Source of the DNA: Liolophura sinensis
Taxonomy: Eukaryota > Mollusca > Polyplacophora > Chitonida > Chitonidae
NCBI RefSeq assembly: GCF_032854445.1
Contig: NC_088307.1
Location: 25,495,953-25,559,952, forward strand
DNA: 64,000 nt
Reading direction: 5' to 3'
Shown: in pieces, positions 10,294 to 24,742 of the stretch
Layout of the letters: each line of letters opens with the position of its first letter
Position numbering within the stretch: position 1 is the stretch's first letter
Program-made: the position numbers and the translations under genes
The notes under the pieces: generated by a model
Told to the model about the DNA's origin: nothing
Databases searched by the model: none
Seen by the model: only the letters and a program-made list of their open reading frames with translations

Positions 10294-13200
10294 GACTGTC
10301 AACCAGTTGTGTTTACTGAAAAAAATTTCCTGTTTTTTTTTGTTCTCTAATTATATGCAATCATCGAGAGTCAAGCAGTTAATTAAGAAATGGACAGGTG
10401 AGCTCTTCTTTGACCCTTGCAATTCAGTGCACGTATTGTATCTTTTTTACAATTAGGAAAGGTATAAAGGTTTAAAACTACCTTATGTAATTATGTCCTT
10501 ATTACGTTATGTCCTTCATACTGAAAGATTTACATGCTGTTTCAATGTGCTGAAACATGTATGGATACCAAGGCTAGCAGATGTTTGGCAACACAAAAAT
10601 ACACTTTAGTTTCTTATCTTTTTACAATGGATGATTTATTCTTCTCAGGAAAAAAAAAAAAAACACTTACTCTAATACACTCATTGGAGATAATTCACTT
10701 TGAGGACAAACTTCACTTCAATAAACAAAAATCGTAAGTGCAGGGAAATGCCAAAACAGAAGTCTTGCCATCATGCAGATTGGAAAAATGACAAAAAATC
10801 TCAACTCAAACTGGCTCTGCTATTGATCCATTGATTGGGTTCATTACATGATTAGACGTGAACACAGCTTGTTGAGCCGATTATGAACACATTTGGGCAC
10901 AGAGTGTTCGATGAACAGCTGTGGACTGAGCTTGTCAGACGGACAAAGCCGTTCAACAACTGGAGAGCCTTCCTGATAATACCAGACGCCATGGTGACAA
11001 GCGCTTTTCTTCCCTCCTCAGACAGAAGAGTGGAGGAAGGAGACAGGGCCTATCATAGATACAAAGGGGTCTGGCACTTTAGGCCTTAGATTCGTTTGAT
11101 GGATGGACTGGGCTGCAGTGATATACGCGTGTTTGTGTTACCTTATGCCGACAGTTGATTGGATGCCTGCCAACGAAGGCATGAGCCTATTGGTTTCTAT
11201 TGACCTTTAAATGTGCTAACTGACTACAAACGAAAAGTGATCGGCAAAACCTATCCACAATCTGTCTTTGTGAAGAGGGATATCGTGGCCGGTTGTCAAA
11301 AAGCTTTGAGTGAGACAACGGATCACAAAACCCGAGATACACATCTCTTATAACATCCACTTTTTAACCCTCTCTGTTCACCCCTAACCCCACTGCCCAG
11401 TCTAGATATCTTGGCTTAATACAGACAAACCCAATGAAAATTCTTGAGTATATCTTTATCTTCATAGAAAGTCGAAATATGTGGATTTTCTTCATAGGAA
11501 AAAAAAAGTTTTATTTCACACTGTAAAAAAATAAATCAGAAACATATTTCAATATCCAAAACAAATGGCAGAATGCAAAGTGAAGTTCGAACACCACCCA
11601 TATTGTTCTCATGTACAAGTTGAGATGACAGCACCGGTATAATTCTTTCACTTTTGATTTTGAAAAAATGATGTCATCCAAGACACGGACACGGACACCT
11701 AAAAGTGTAAGGTCCATGTTTTGTATTTCAGTACAACAACAACTACATTCTTCCTTGAATCATCCTTGTAGTAGGACATTGGCTCAACATTTCTTACATC
11801 ATGTGGCAATAAATCATTTTCAGACCAGTTCATAATATAGGTGAATGCTATCTACATTGTACGTTCCATGTGGACGCAAATTTACACTGGTGTTTAGTCC
11901 TTTTTTTCTCCACTCCTGACCACATTAATGCTTAAAACTCTGGATAAATCTGCCTTTTGTATAGACCCAGCAGCAGTACACAGTGGTCAGTTTGACGTGG
12001 TCTTCAGAAGTATTAGATCTGCCTGTATTCTTCTTGCCTTACAATGCATGTCACATCCCACAGGGCTTTGCCATGCAAACATGACTGTGTCCATTATTCC
12101 CACAGAGTACATCGATCAGCACTGTTGTGGTATAGGTATCTATATCGAGGAGTGTTCATGTTAGCCGTCGTCTTCGCTCTAATGACGATTCCTCGCGACT
12201 GACTCACTTGTTCGTCACAGCATGTCGTTTCCATTGACAAGAGAATGCATGTTTTCATTTCATTATCTGATGCTCAGTGTAAGTACACAAGGCGGGTTAC
12301 CCGCACCCCCCTTCCTCTACCATCGAAAAAATCCATAGTCCAAGGTATTATGTCCGCTGCCATTCTCTCATTTGAGTCGATCCCTCGTTTCCTTGGTGGC
12401 TGAATTATTGATACACACAGCATTGTTCACGGGGTGATACACAAGAAAAAAAAGCCTTCAGAGCACGATACAACATGCATCGTGAACCTTAGCAATGGTG
12501 GTCAGGTCAGAGGGCAAGTGACTATTAGGCCCACACGGCTATCCCCCTCTCCATGAGTGCTGACTCCGCGTCATCAGGGTCATGAGAGACTAAAAATAGC
12601 TTATCAAAGCATTTCAGAGACAGCAAAGACTTCCCATGATACAAGTAAATCATACATTGTTCTAATCGATTACGGTGATCATGGTTTGGTGGAGACTCTA
12701 CACATGCTGGCTACGCTACGGGAAAGGCTGCAGTGTCATCTCGTATGTATTTAATGCTCAAGTGCAATTCCTTGCAATGCAATGCATCATGTACCACACG
12801 ACAGAAGAGCAACATCAGAAACACGGCTCGCCATGCACTATGTGAACGTGCATATATGCACACACAGGATGTTAAGCTTTCCTTGTGGCAATGCATCATC
12901 AAACGTCCAGAGAAGTCTCACTGGTGCATAACACATGGTTAAGCACAATTAGATGCAAATGTATGCAAGAGCAGCCACAGGTATAATATGTATCAGTTAA
13001 CATCACCTGTACAGGTGTATTTGCGTATATGTCATCAACCTATATACTGCTGGTGCTACATTAGCTTATGGGTATATATGTATACATATGACAAAAATTA
13101 CCAACAAAACCGATGCAATTACCAAAAGATGCCATTGCAACATGTAGAAATAAATGCAGGACTGGAAAATATTTTGAATTTGGTACATGCAGCTAGGTCA

Positions 13201-15083
13201 TGATTGGGCAGATTTTCCAACTATCTACATCTATTAAGTCAATGTTACAATGTTATTTAGCTGGCAGTTTTGTCCTGTACCAAACAGCTGTTCCTTAGTA
13301 AGTACAATCTGAGGAGCTTGTCCAACTTCTAATTTCCAGGCTTAGTACACTGTATAGTGTAGGGGACTCACAGTACACTAATTAAATAAAGAAACAAATA
13401 AATAGAAGAATGCTACAAATGTTTGGGTTGGACATGCAATCTCACAAATTTGCAACATAATTCAATCCCTATAATAAAAAGAACAATAAATTCTCATGCA
13501 CAAATCATAAGCCAAAATATATACATGTGTGTTACATAGTGCAAAACATGTAGGGATTGACTCAGAGAATTCCTGTGTACTGTGCTATAGGATCTTCCCC
13601 CTGGGGAGCTAGACCATCAGCTGTTCTCTGCACCTCTGCACATACGCACAGTGCCTGACCCAGCTGCCAGCCTATATCCCTGGAACACCATTATTAGGGT
13701 CACACTATTGATTTTTGTGCAAACACGATGATACCACCAGCCTGACAGTGATCTCCAATCAGAGGTTGTTTTTTGATCGTAAAGGATTGCAGATTCCGTA
13801 TCAGTCCACTGTAATATGTCAAAGTGCAGGCAGTTCTGTATGTTGGCATTCACGAAAAAAAATACCTGGTAACTGGTTGTTCTTCAAGCATTCTAATATC
13901 TGGAATCTGAAGTACAATATGTCAACATGCAGGCAGTTCTGTTTGTTTAGTAAAAAACAACTTTTGAAGTATTCTACCATGAAACATGTGAAGCAAAATG
14001 AGTCTGTTTAATTGAGGACATGCAGGTAGTTCTATCTGTTCAGTGGAAAAAAAATGATGATTTTTCTTTTAATATGGAAATTTAATATGAAAAATGATCA
14101 GCCCAACAAGCAAAATAATAATATAACTCTGAAATCGAGTGGCATACCGTCAATCAGATACATTAGACGCAGTTTCTCCCCGTACCTCTCCTAACACTTT
14201 GTGTTGCCTGATTTAAGAGTTACATTCCGTAACTAGAAAATTAGGGGTTGTTAGAGATGATTATTGCAGCTAAAAAAATTTGTTTTGAAAATATGTTTTT
14301 GTTCACTTATATATTCTCAGCACCATCATATTTCATCCGAGCAGCTAGCATCATTCTTCAGTAACACCAAAGGCTTTAGGAGCTCTCTTAACAGAAGCAC
14401 TTGTCCACATGTACATGTACAAAGACAGCTCTCACCACCCTCCACTCCAGCCCTTATCGGCTCATCTTCCCCACATCCGTTCATTCACAAGGGATTAAGG
14501 CTTAAATTTACATCTGGTGTAGAATTAAGAGGCTTCTGTTGTGTCTGTACAGAATGTGGTAATGTAGGTGTAGGTTGTGTGTGTGAAAAGGGAGGAGGGG
14601 GGGGGATCAGAAAGAGATGGGAGGTCACAGGTGTCTGGTTGCATAACCCTCTTCAATCCAGAAGGAAATCAGAAGTTATCGAGTTTGTTCATCTTGCAGA
14701 CTACTGTCGCCTGACAAAGTTGTTACTTCTTGACATCCTAATTCTATTAGACAACAGAGTACCCACTATTCAATCGAAACAAAGTCTTTGTTGCAGCTTC
14801 TAATTTTCAGCAACATAAATAACTGCATTAGAGAAGAAACCACTGTTTTGGTCAAACAAACAGTTGCTTGTATAATGCATACACATGTAGCTGTGTTTTC
14901 AATGCCCACTGCCTGTGTTCCACGCCTAGTTTGAACGCAAAAAAAAAAAAAAAAGAGACAAATCTTAAGGCTTGATCACCATCATTATTTGAAAAAACAA
15001 CAGACATTCAAAACTCAAACAAAATTAGACACTATTGTCTGTTATACAGCCCAGGCTACATACCAATTATACACCCATGTACA
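10294..15083. other. Long non-coding stretch
   Basis: No exon with matched splice signals. Notable only are short poly-A runs (about 10650, 14939) and a G-run near 14590. The 179-codon frame at 14264-14803 crosses low-complexity sequence and is rejected. Confidence 0.45.
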
Positions 15084-15715
15084 CGTGTGTGTGTATCACT
15101 AATAACGTGTGTGTGTATCATTAATAACGTGTGTGTGTATCACTAATAACGTGTGTGTGTATCATTAATAATGTGTGTGTGTATCACTAATAACGTGTGT
15201 GTGTATCATTAATAACGTGTGTGTGTATCATCATTAATAACGTGTGTGCGTATCACTAATAACGTGTGTGTGTATCATTAATAACGTGTGTGTGTATCAT
15301 TAATAACGTGTGTGCGTATCACTAATAACGTGTGTGTGTATCATTAATAACGTGTGTGTGTATCACTAATAACGTGTGTGTGTATCACTAATAACGTGTG
15401 TGCGTATCATCAATAACGTGTGTGTGTATCATCATTAATAACGTGTGTGTGTATCATTAACAAAGTGTGTGCGTATCACTAATAACATGTGTGTGTATCA
15501 TCATTAATAACGTGTGTGCGTATCACTAATAACGTGTGTGTGTATCATCATTAATAACGTGTGTGTGTATCATTAACAAAGTGTGTGCGTATCACTAATA
15601 ACATGTGTGTGTATCATCATTAATAACGTGTGTGCATATCATTAATAACGTGTGTGCGTATCATTAATAACGTGTGTGCATATCATTAATAACGTGTGTG
15701 CGTATCATTAATAAC
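15084..15715. repeat. 22-bp GT-rich minisatellite, about 28 units
   Basis: The unit is CGTGTGTGTGTATCATTAAT plus AA. Variants are TATCAC/TATCAT, GTGTGCG/GTGTGTG and a 25-bp unit with an extra CAT. A block containing ATTAACAAAG recurs at 116-bp spacing, showing a higher-order duplication. Alternating GT is prone to left-handed DNA. Confidence 0.9.
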
Positions 15716-18078
15716 CCTTTATGAAAACAAAAACTGAAACAAAAATTCTGAGCAGTTTTTAACGATGTTTCAGAATTCTCTGCTCGTAAGCTGCCACAAA
15801 AACAGTTTTGCTATCGAATCAAATACAAGTACTGTGTGCTTTATTGTTGAGGAGGCACCCTATCTGTTTGAGCTTCATGTACAATGTTAACAGATGATCG
15901 CTGTAGATGATCTTTCCCACTGATTACAAAATAATATTGCATTCAGGGAACACATGCCTTTGTACCTCTCATCTGAGTTACCAATTATAAAAGACAGTCA
16001 GACAAAAAAACAACAGAATTGTTCTGGTAAACAGGCAGAACACTTATATTACTATGTCATGCCTGAAGCCATTAACCCTTTAATTTACACTGGTCTAGTG
16101 CAGAAACTAGCTTTTTGAAAGAGTATGTGTAATTTTTTTTCTGATCTGTGTTGCTTAAATCATCAAAGGATATACTGGTATAGCTCTTCTTCCACTGACA
16201 TGAATGTTTTTACCAGTTTTATCACCTAAGCATCACAGGTGCAGACCCCCTCATAAATACCTGTAACAGCACAAAACTGAATGGCTGAGACACGACACAA
16301 GCCCAGTGTGATTGTTCTTGTGATTGTCAAGAAAACAGTGACTTCTTACACAAAGCTGTTCATGTTGCAGGTTAATTTTCTGAGTTATACCAGAAGGGTG
16401 GATGTGCCTTATTAAAGGGTCAGATAGATCAGCGGTGTGGAGAAGGAAGCACTGTGCAGTCGCTGAGCCATAGCCTAGCCCTTGTTAGCCCCAGCAGTGG
16501 CGTCAGACAAGGCACACTCCTCTCCCCCTTCCCCTTTGTCAACCAAGGCTCCACTTATCTCTCCATAATTCCCTTTATCTACCCAGGAATGTAAGCTTCC
16601 TCTGGCCAAACACTCCTGCTGTAGCCCTTTGCCTCCTATCCTCATTCAGACCAATGTTCTTGGCCTTCCATTCACACCATACTGTAATGGTTTATTTGAC
16701 AGGCCTCACTTAAACTGCACACTCGATGTTGTGGGTTCTGGTTGATAAAGCTGAGGGCTGTGACAGTAGATTCTCCTTTATAGGTCTAACCAGATAGAAC
16801 AGTGGTAAGTTGGCAGGTCTACTACCGCATTTAACACGTCCAATTCATTGTCATTCTTTCATGAAACCACAAAACCTATCCCTAGTTTTACACATTAGTC
16901 TCAAGGAGCACTTATGTAATTATTTCAACCCATCACAGAATTTAACACCTTCACGCAGGTTGATTTTTTTTCTATAAGAATAAAGGAGAAACCCATTAAA
17001 AAGCATTGTAAAAACCCACTGCGAGTGAAGTATTTTCCACCATATATATCATATTCTAAAATGTACAATATGTGCATTTTAATACATTTTAAGCCTTGAC
17101 TACACATAACCTACGGACATAAAAAATAAGGAATAATAATTTCAAAATATCTCATAAAACAAAATTAAATTCAGCATTGAAATTAAACATTAAATCAACT
17201 ATTATTTATCGTTTTTCAACTATATACACATAATTTAGGAAGTCGTGACATTTCCACTCAAATGATCTCCCCTTGGGGAAACTTATTAAAAAGTAAACAC
17301 AAAATGATCTACGTACAAGTAAGTTTGTAACTATCTGATTATGTCTGTAACTATTAGGGTGAGCCAGAGTTGACCCTCAAGACCCCACAGCATGAACTGG
17401 ACCCCATGGGTCCAGCTTCCTCTATTCCAGTCCATTTCCTAGACCATAACTCGCTATGGTGGACAGATAACTCTCCGTTCCCACAGCCCTATCATTTATA
17501 ACCCCTGACAGTTTTATTAAATTTAATACATGGGATCTCCACAGGCAGGGTTAAGACTGCAAGCTTTCTGCTCTTCCATACACATCCTCTGAGACAAAAA
17601 CTACCTAAGGGTTTATAACCTTTACCTCTATTAACAATCTGTTAATTATCTTAATGAGAATAAGCTGTATGCTGGGTGCAAGCCCGAGTTCAGTGTGTTA
17701 TAATGCGTCATGTAACAGATTCTGAGGGAGACTGATGTGAAAATGACGTGTCAACTAAAGAGAAAATACGCTAGCTGATCTGATCTCTTGTTAAATAATC
17801 TGACAAAACATCACAGAACAAAATATTGCATTATATGAGAGAGAGAAAAAATGTCAGAACAAAACCGTGTTGTGAACAAAAACCATAAAACCCTCACATA
17901 TATGTAGGAAGCTACCAAGGAAAACAGAAATACAAAATACCTCTGAAACATGACACATGAATGCAATATTTAGTTACAGTGTGAACTTAGAGTTAATCTT
18001 TAATTAGATGCAAACATATTCATTTAAACATCTGTTAATAATTTTGGTGAAATACTACTTGAATTTGAAGTTATACTG

Positions 18079-18082
<4 letters not shown>
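15716..18082. other. Non-coding, with GC-richer islands
   Basis: 16420-16680 is GC-richer than its flanks without a coding frame. 17580-17800 has TTAATTA/TTAATGA words. Either could be conserved regulatory sequence, but comparison is needed to say so. Confidence 0.35.

Positions 18083-18137
<55 letters not shown>
18083..18137. repeat. (TA)n microsatellite
   Basis: About 27 uninterrupted TA dinucleotides. Confidence 0.95.
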
Positions 18138-18140
<3 letters not shown>

Positions 18141-18931
18141 TATACACCAAGATTGGATATAAGCAGCAGGAGGACAGCGGCAATTGTTTGGTACAACATA
18201 AAACTGTCATATTTGACTTTCTTAATATTCGCTTTTTTAACTGTGAATAGTGGGAAGATTTGCCATGATGTCCTGTACCAACTTTAAAAAACTACTGCCA
18301 GGCTTGACACACAAATGTATAGCAGTATTATGTGGTATGGCAATCAAAAAAAATGATTGCTGCATGTGCTGGCACACACAGATGTACATTGTACGAATTT
18401 AGAAACCACAACAACAGATCAGCCATTCAGCCAGATGGACAGCTGTTCGCTTCTCAGTCATCAGAGTAGCCAGCCTGTCAATCATGCACAATCCTGGGTC
18501 ACACTTAGAACAGCTGCAGAGACTTAAGGGTCATATCACATTGCCATGACAACCTAGAAGTGTGATCCAACAAGGCTGGCTTTGATCAGGTAAGCATGGT
18601 CACATGACAACTGGTCATCTGTCACTGGACTCTCCATTAAGGTTGGTGAGTGAAGGGATGGCAAACTAAGCTGGACAGTGCTAACTGACCACAACACTAA
18701 TGCCATATGGTCACATCCTTTGTCATCACTGCTGTGTTCAATAATCCCATTAGGCCATCTTTGTATCTGATCACAACAGGCGACATATGCTACCTCCACA
18801 AATCACATCCTAATTATATATTTAAATAACGAGTAATAGTATTTACATGTATTAATAACAATGGAAAGTGTGATAATTTGAGCTCTCTCTCTTCGTGCTG
18901 TGCACAGAGTAATCCTATCTCAACTTGCACA

Positions 18932-19263
18932 TCGGGACCGGTAGATCCAGGATCAATCCTTGATCGAGTCACACCTAAGACTTTAAAAGAGGAAGTTGTA
19001 ACTTCCTCGCTTGGCGTTCAGCATGAAGGGGATAGTGCAACGTCTGGTTGACCCGTATCAGTATAATGGCTCGGGCGGGGTGGCTTACTTGCCTTCGGTA
19101 AGTCGTCTCAGTGAAGCAGCACTAAATAAAAGAGCGGTGGAAATCCGTCCTGCTACAAGGAGGCACATTACACGTACATGCACCCTAAAGATTCCTTCGT
19201 CGTCATATGACTGAAAAATTGTTGAGTACGACGTTAAACCCCAAGCACTCACTCACTCACTCA
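18932..19263 (+). mobile_element. SINE family 2 with (ACTC)n tail and perfect 13-bp target-site duplication
   Basis: The 332-bp element is flanked by CTCAACTTGCACA at 18919-18931 and again at 19264-19276, a perfect target-site duplication. A B-box-like GGATCAATCCT lies near its left end. The body holds CTTCCTCGCTTGGCGTTCAG and GAGTACGACGTTAAACCCCA, and the tail is repeated ACTC. With little sequence before the B-box-like word, the head may be 5'-truncated. No coding capacity. I recognise this as a widespread repeat type in molluscs, from memory only. Confidence 0.85.
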
Positions 19264-19276
19264 CTCAACTTGCACA

Positions 19277-22200
19277 GAATTCCATGCACGGTCTTTGGTG
19301 TTCCAATTATTCTACATCATGAGATACTATGTATAACAAGTGCAGATTCACCATGGCTGTAACGTCCCACAAAGATGGTGTAGTGTTGCACGAAGGTCCC
19401 ACTTAAATGAATTCTGAAATCTTCCTGAAAAAGTTCTTCTTAAATTCTACCACGTTTTACAAGACAGTGCTTAAAATTCTTTTTCACAGGCATTTCTAAA
19501 ACATTTCTACTTGTTTATGATTTATGTTTAGACACGGCCGAATGCTTTTACGTCCATACAGATGTGATTCTCCTGGTTGTAATTTGCACAGTCGGCAAAA
19601 ACAAATTTGCAGGATTTCATCAAAACTTTAAACAGTGCCGCTAAACTGTTTGGAGTGTGCACATGACTGCCATTAGGAACACCCTGCCCCGTCTGCGGGA
19701 AGTCTAAACAGGCAAACACCCACGACAGACAATTTGCTAAGCAAAGCCAAGGAGAATTTAAAGCCTGCCCAAGTCACATGCCACACCAATTTGGGGGATC
19801 AGTGCATAAAATAACCGGTCAGTTTAGACATGTGACAGGGATTTAAATCTCCATTAGCCACAAGGCTGGTCAATGAATAGCTGAACCACATGGTCACCAC
19901 AATCCTCAGACTGACCACCAGGCCCATCAGGTCAAGCTGAGATGGCCAGTGAATGAGGACTACTGGTCAGTCTGACAATGAGTTTCTCCGTTGGTGACAA
20001 ACAGCCGCTTTGAGTGAAACCACCAAGAAGAATGTTGAACTCTTCCAGAATTGCATTTTAAACTGAAGCATTTTGAGGCATTAGCACCCGTGACACGAGT
20101 TTTCTAAATACACGCAGGTAACAGACAAAAACCCGGAAATATATGTGATGAATCTGAAAGTTGTTTAGATATTCTTTGTGTCAACATACTTGGAATATTT
20201 CTCTCACTCTTAATTCCATCAAAGTGTGAGTCACAATCTCAATGATTAAGGCCACATTTTGGTCACTAATATGGAGCATTCGACAGAAATACATTCAATT
20301 CATCAAAAATTAAACTTTTCAAAATGCGTAAAAGAGTGACACAGAGTAAATGGATTTTCACAAATGGCTATATTGGCAATGGTGAAAAAGAATTTCACTT
20401 TGGCTACACTTTAGCACACTGACTACACAACTAGTACCAGGAAAATTTCAATCTTAGAGCATAATATAACTAAAAACACAATCATTAACTACATTACATA
20501 ATCCTCACTTAAAAAAAGTGATAACACTCAAATACTTCAGGCATCGTTTTGAGAAACTGAGGGGGACTGCGGGATTGGTACAAGAAGAGACATTTCAGAA
20601 GGGGGTGGGAGGGGGTGACATGAAATGATGTGCACTGACAAAGGGTGCAGGCAAATGACAGCGGGCTGCCAGGGCAATTGGGTCAGGGTGAGGGGATGAA
20701 CTGGGTGAGTTGACAGTTGATGACACAATTTAGGCCAGTTAATGACAGTCGGAAGACAGTCTGTCTCAATACAATCCACAGCATGGAGTTTTCAATCAAG
20801 AGCTTCATACATTTCACCAATCAGTTTTGGGTGGGGGACTTCTGCGAAATGGACAGTTCTTCAGAGGCCCTTCAGGGTCCTAATGGGATTAGGCGGAGGT
20901 CTAATTTGGATGCCAGACCAACTGCACCCACCTCCCTCCCCCACCCCGGGCACCCCTAAGGAACAATATTATGTGAGCTGTGGTTGCCTCCAGGCCTTCA
21001 TCGTCCCCAGCATGTGATTGCTATCAGAATTCGGCACCCAGAACAATGTTTCTGCATGGGTCACTGTGGTGCTGCAGTTGTTTCAGAATAGCGTCGCAAA
21101 CTAGCTATCTCCTCGTCATAATAATCCTGTCAAATCGGCTAATTAGGAGACTCCATCTGTATCGGAGAGCCTTAACATCCATCACATGCAAGCTGTAATG
21201 AGAGGCTCGAGTTTGAGGACTTGTTAAACTACTTCTGATTGGTCAATGATGTCTATCTGAGGTGACAAATTTCAGACGGACTGTCAGGAGAAATGGCCAT
21301 TGTTCTACACAGATGATATGCCTTCTTATCATTCAAAATGAGTTTTTTTTTCTAAAGAGGTTATCTGTGGGAGGAGGAGGAGGCAACATTTTAGAGGTCA
21401 AAGTGCACCATAGATTTAAGACAAAACCAACCCAATGGACCCGTTGCAAAGAACATGAATGAATACTTTTACAAAATTTCTACAATTCATATCAAATATA
21501 GACCATAAAATTATGATTTCCTGTCAACAACATTCCAAAACCTTGTCCCGAAATGATATTGGAAACAAAGACTCATTTGAAACAACACAACACTTAAAAA
21601 CTATTGTTTGATCATGCAATTGGTAAAGGGCAATTTGCACTTTCTGCTGTGAATTAGTGAAAGACAATCCTGAACGTGGCCCTGCATTTATGAAAGGTCA
21701 CATAGATGATTAACATTTTTCCAACACTTACGCACAAAAGTCTGTACACATTATTGAAAATTAAGCATTCACAAGTTGGCAGATTTTTTCATTATCTCCT
21801 CTGATTACACGTCACAGGACACATTTGACCTTCCATTTCTATAAATCAGTGACAACTGTTGTACAGGTTATGAACAGTATGTGTAGAGAATAAGTAAAAG
21901 CTTGCCTTCTGGGAAATAAGTTTCAAAAAGTAACAATTTCCCCCCACCCCTTAACTCCCTTATAGTTCTCACGCCATACATAAACACCTCACAAGATTTA
22001 TCGACAGCCATTATCGGGACATTTTCCTACTGGCCAATACAACTCTTGATGAAAAGGTATCTATGTTACATAATTATGCACTAGACCTTAAACCATTGTG
22101 ATACCACAGCCAGGATCACCTTAACGAAGCTGGCTGATCGGTCCACCAGTCTAATGATGCTGTCCGACTAATGACATCTAACTGAATAATGCAGCCATTG

Positions 22201-22704
22201 AAAACCAGCGGACTGTAGGAAGTAAATGTTGCCATGGTATTAAAGGATGAGGGAGTTAACACTTTGATCATCGGCCAATGAGTTGTGTGACCAGGCACAG
22301 GTATCACGGCTGCGTCTGGAGGGCTAGAGTGATCCCACACTGTTCTATAGTACGTGCAATGAAATACTCAGACAACAAAGGATTCTCCACAACAACTAAT
22401 ACTGTTGAAATGCATGTACGGTGGACAGTTTGGGTCACAATGACGATGTATTTTTGTGCTTGCTTACATACCTGTCTATACATGGTTACACACACGTAGG
22501 TACATGTACATGCTTTACTTTAGCTGGATATTATCACTGGCTTTGAATGTTTTCCAAGACGTAAAATCCTACATTTTCCAGCACTTCCACGAACAAACTA
22601 CAGTTTTAAATACAAATCCCCATATGGAGATAAGGAATTTTAAAGTGTTCTACACCTTTCAACACGATCAGATTTCATTAACCTGAATTGTAAATATTTA
22701 TCTA
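19277..22704. other. Non-coding
   Basis: TGGTCA/TGACCA words cluster at 19860-19980. 20570-20960 holds G-rich and CCACCTCCC-rich patches. No gene seen. Confidence 0.4.
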
Positions 22705-22865
22705 CATATATTTATCTGACTGATGTTTAACGCTGTACTCAAGAATATTTCACTAATACGACGGCAGCCAGCATTATGGTGGGACGAAACCGGGCAGAGC
22801 TCGGGGGAAAACCACGACCATCCTCAGGTTGCTGACAGATCTTCCCACATATGGCCAGAGAGGAA
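22705..22865 (-). mobile_element. SINE family 1, truncated copy
   Basis: It shares the body motifs AAGAATATTTCACTAATACG, CCAGCATTATGGTGGGACGA and GCAGGTTGCTGACAGA-like words in the plus-strand reading, with a 3' tail remnant at the left. The head is absent. Confidence 0.75.
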
Positions 22866-23212
22866 AGAGTTGTAAATGTATGCATTTAGAGATAAAACAG
22901 CATGATCTGTTTCAGTGTTCTTCATTGCAATGAAGAACACTGTCCAGCCCTATCCAGCCCACACTCCCCTCCCACTCTCTCCCCACACATACAATGCAAA
23001 AGTCATACACGCAGAAACGTTTTCATTCATGCATAAAATACTTGCCGCTATTGACTAGATTGCTTTTGTTACGCCATCATGTTACAGGGAATTAAACAAG
23101 CCTGTCCCGCCAAAACGAGAAAAGCCATTTATCAGAATGGTGATATCTGTTTTTTTTGGTTTCAGATCTTTGTCTGCTTACTCACCTTAACATACATCAA
23201 AATGACAGTACT

Positions 23213-23394
23213 GCAATTCTTTAATCTTTTTCCCTGTTTGCAAGGTGTTTATTCAAGCATATTCTGAAGTCAATTACTCTGTGTAGGTTGATAAACTTAT
23301 ACTTGTGTAAAGCCCTGAAAACGGCAAAACCAAATTAGAAATGAGCATAAATTGCACTGTAAGCTGCTCTTTCTTACATAAGGAATAAGGGTAT
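23213..23394 (+). mobile_element. MITE family A, diverged copy
   Basis: The interior matches the 462-648 element (TGCAAGG…GTTTATTC, TGTAGGTTGATAAA, AAGCCCTGAAA, GCATAAATTGCA), in the same orientation. Both termini have decayed. Confidence 0.65.
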
Positions 23395-24404
23395 AAAGTT
23401 TGAGCATGTATGCTGTGGAAATACTGGTACATATACAGATCACCAACCAAGCATCATCAATACGCCATCTCACATGTATCACAACCACACGAATATCGCT
23501 ATTTTGCAAGGCAAAGGAGCTTTTTAATATAATATCGCATTCTTGATTAAATTTTTACCCTGAACGCTTAGGCAACTGCTGCAGATAATGTAGGTTTTCT
23601 TTGTACTCAATCCTAAGTCCATGTACATGGAATAATTACAACATTGGATACCCTACATGTGAATGTCCAAGTATTCTACAAAAATGACAAATAGGCAAAT
23701 TTAGCGTCTCTTAGATGGCCATAAGAGGATTCTCTGGCATCTCCGCCATTATCGGCTTACAAGCTTGCTATTGTTTTTTTGTTTTCACTAAAAAGGGGCT
23801 GACGGACTGCATAGTTATGAAAAAAGGCTTAAGCTTTATCAAATACAAATTCTCCTACTCAGACATGGTATTTAATAAAATATTTATTACAAAGAGCACC
23901 AATGCAGTGTTCTTCCCCTGGCAGATGAAAGTAGAAAAACTGTACAGTCTGAGAACAAGAAATCTGACTTTCAACAGAATATATTAAGTTTAGATCATTT
24001 AAGCCTGAAGTTCCAGCTCTTAAGAAAGCACTGAATAAATTTACATACAAAAATGTCCGGTCCCACACCTAGCGATGATTACACACATACACGGCCTTTA
24101 GGGCAACGCCCTCCACCTCACCCAAGCCGCACCCTCTACCCTGCTTTAACGCCAGTTCATAAATATCTACGCTAATCTAAATAAGACTTCAAGGCTGATC
24201 AAAAACAGCTCTATCATAGACCACCACCACGCCGCTACCAGTTACGCATATCTGATAAAAAAAAACCAACTCTCGCTTTGACAAAACTTTAGCTGGTTGA
24301 CCAGCGCGCTCTACGTACATGTATGTGTCCCAGATAATTAGCATAACTGATCAAAAACAGTGGTTAAAGAAACACCTTTTTGATCACACACAATCCTATC
24401 CGAT

Positions 24405-24437
24405 CAAAAGCTTCCCTTGTCTTTGACAAAGCTTTTG
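24405..24437. repeat. Hairpin-forming element, copy with AAGCTT arms
   Basis: CAAAAGCTT and AAGCTTTTG are perfect inverted arms around CCCTTGTCTTTGACA. The loop word CTTTGACAAAGC recurs in the element at 24945 and, imperfectly, near 24276. Confidence 0.5.
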
Positions 24438-24529
24438 TTTTTCGCTCATGTCAGCTAATTAGCGATCCTGATTAATATTCTGACCAAGTAACACTACCAG
24501 CTATTAAGCATACAACATGATGACTTACC

Positions 24530-24742
24530 TTCATTCCTTGACTTTTTTGGCATATAACAGAGCAACTTTGAGTGGAATTTATGCCCATTTTTCATGCGAT
24601 TTTTGGAGACAAAACTACAATGGTTGGATTGGCCAGTTTCAGGGGTTCACAAAAAGTACAGTTTTATCAGTCAAAACAGAGTGCCTTCAGAATATGCTTG
24701 AATAAACACCGTGTAAACATGCAAAAAATGTTGAAGAATTAC
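24530..24742 (-). mobile_element. MITE family A, inverted copy
   Basis: This is the reverse complement of the family A interior (GGAGACAAAACTACAATGG, TGGCCAGTTTCAGGG, TCAGAATATGCTTGAATAAA). It ends in a recognisable GTTGAAGAATTA terminus. Confidence 0.65.

Noticed and set aside
14264-14803. 179-codon plus-strand frame
   Set aside because: It includes simple sequence (G-run, GTGTGTG) and has no domain or splice signals.
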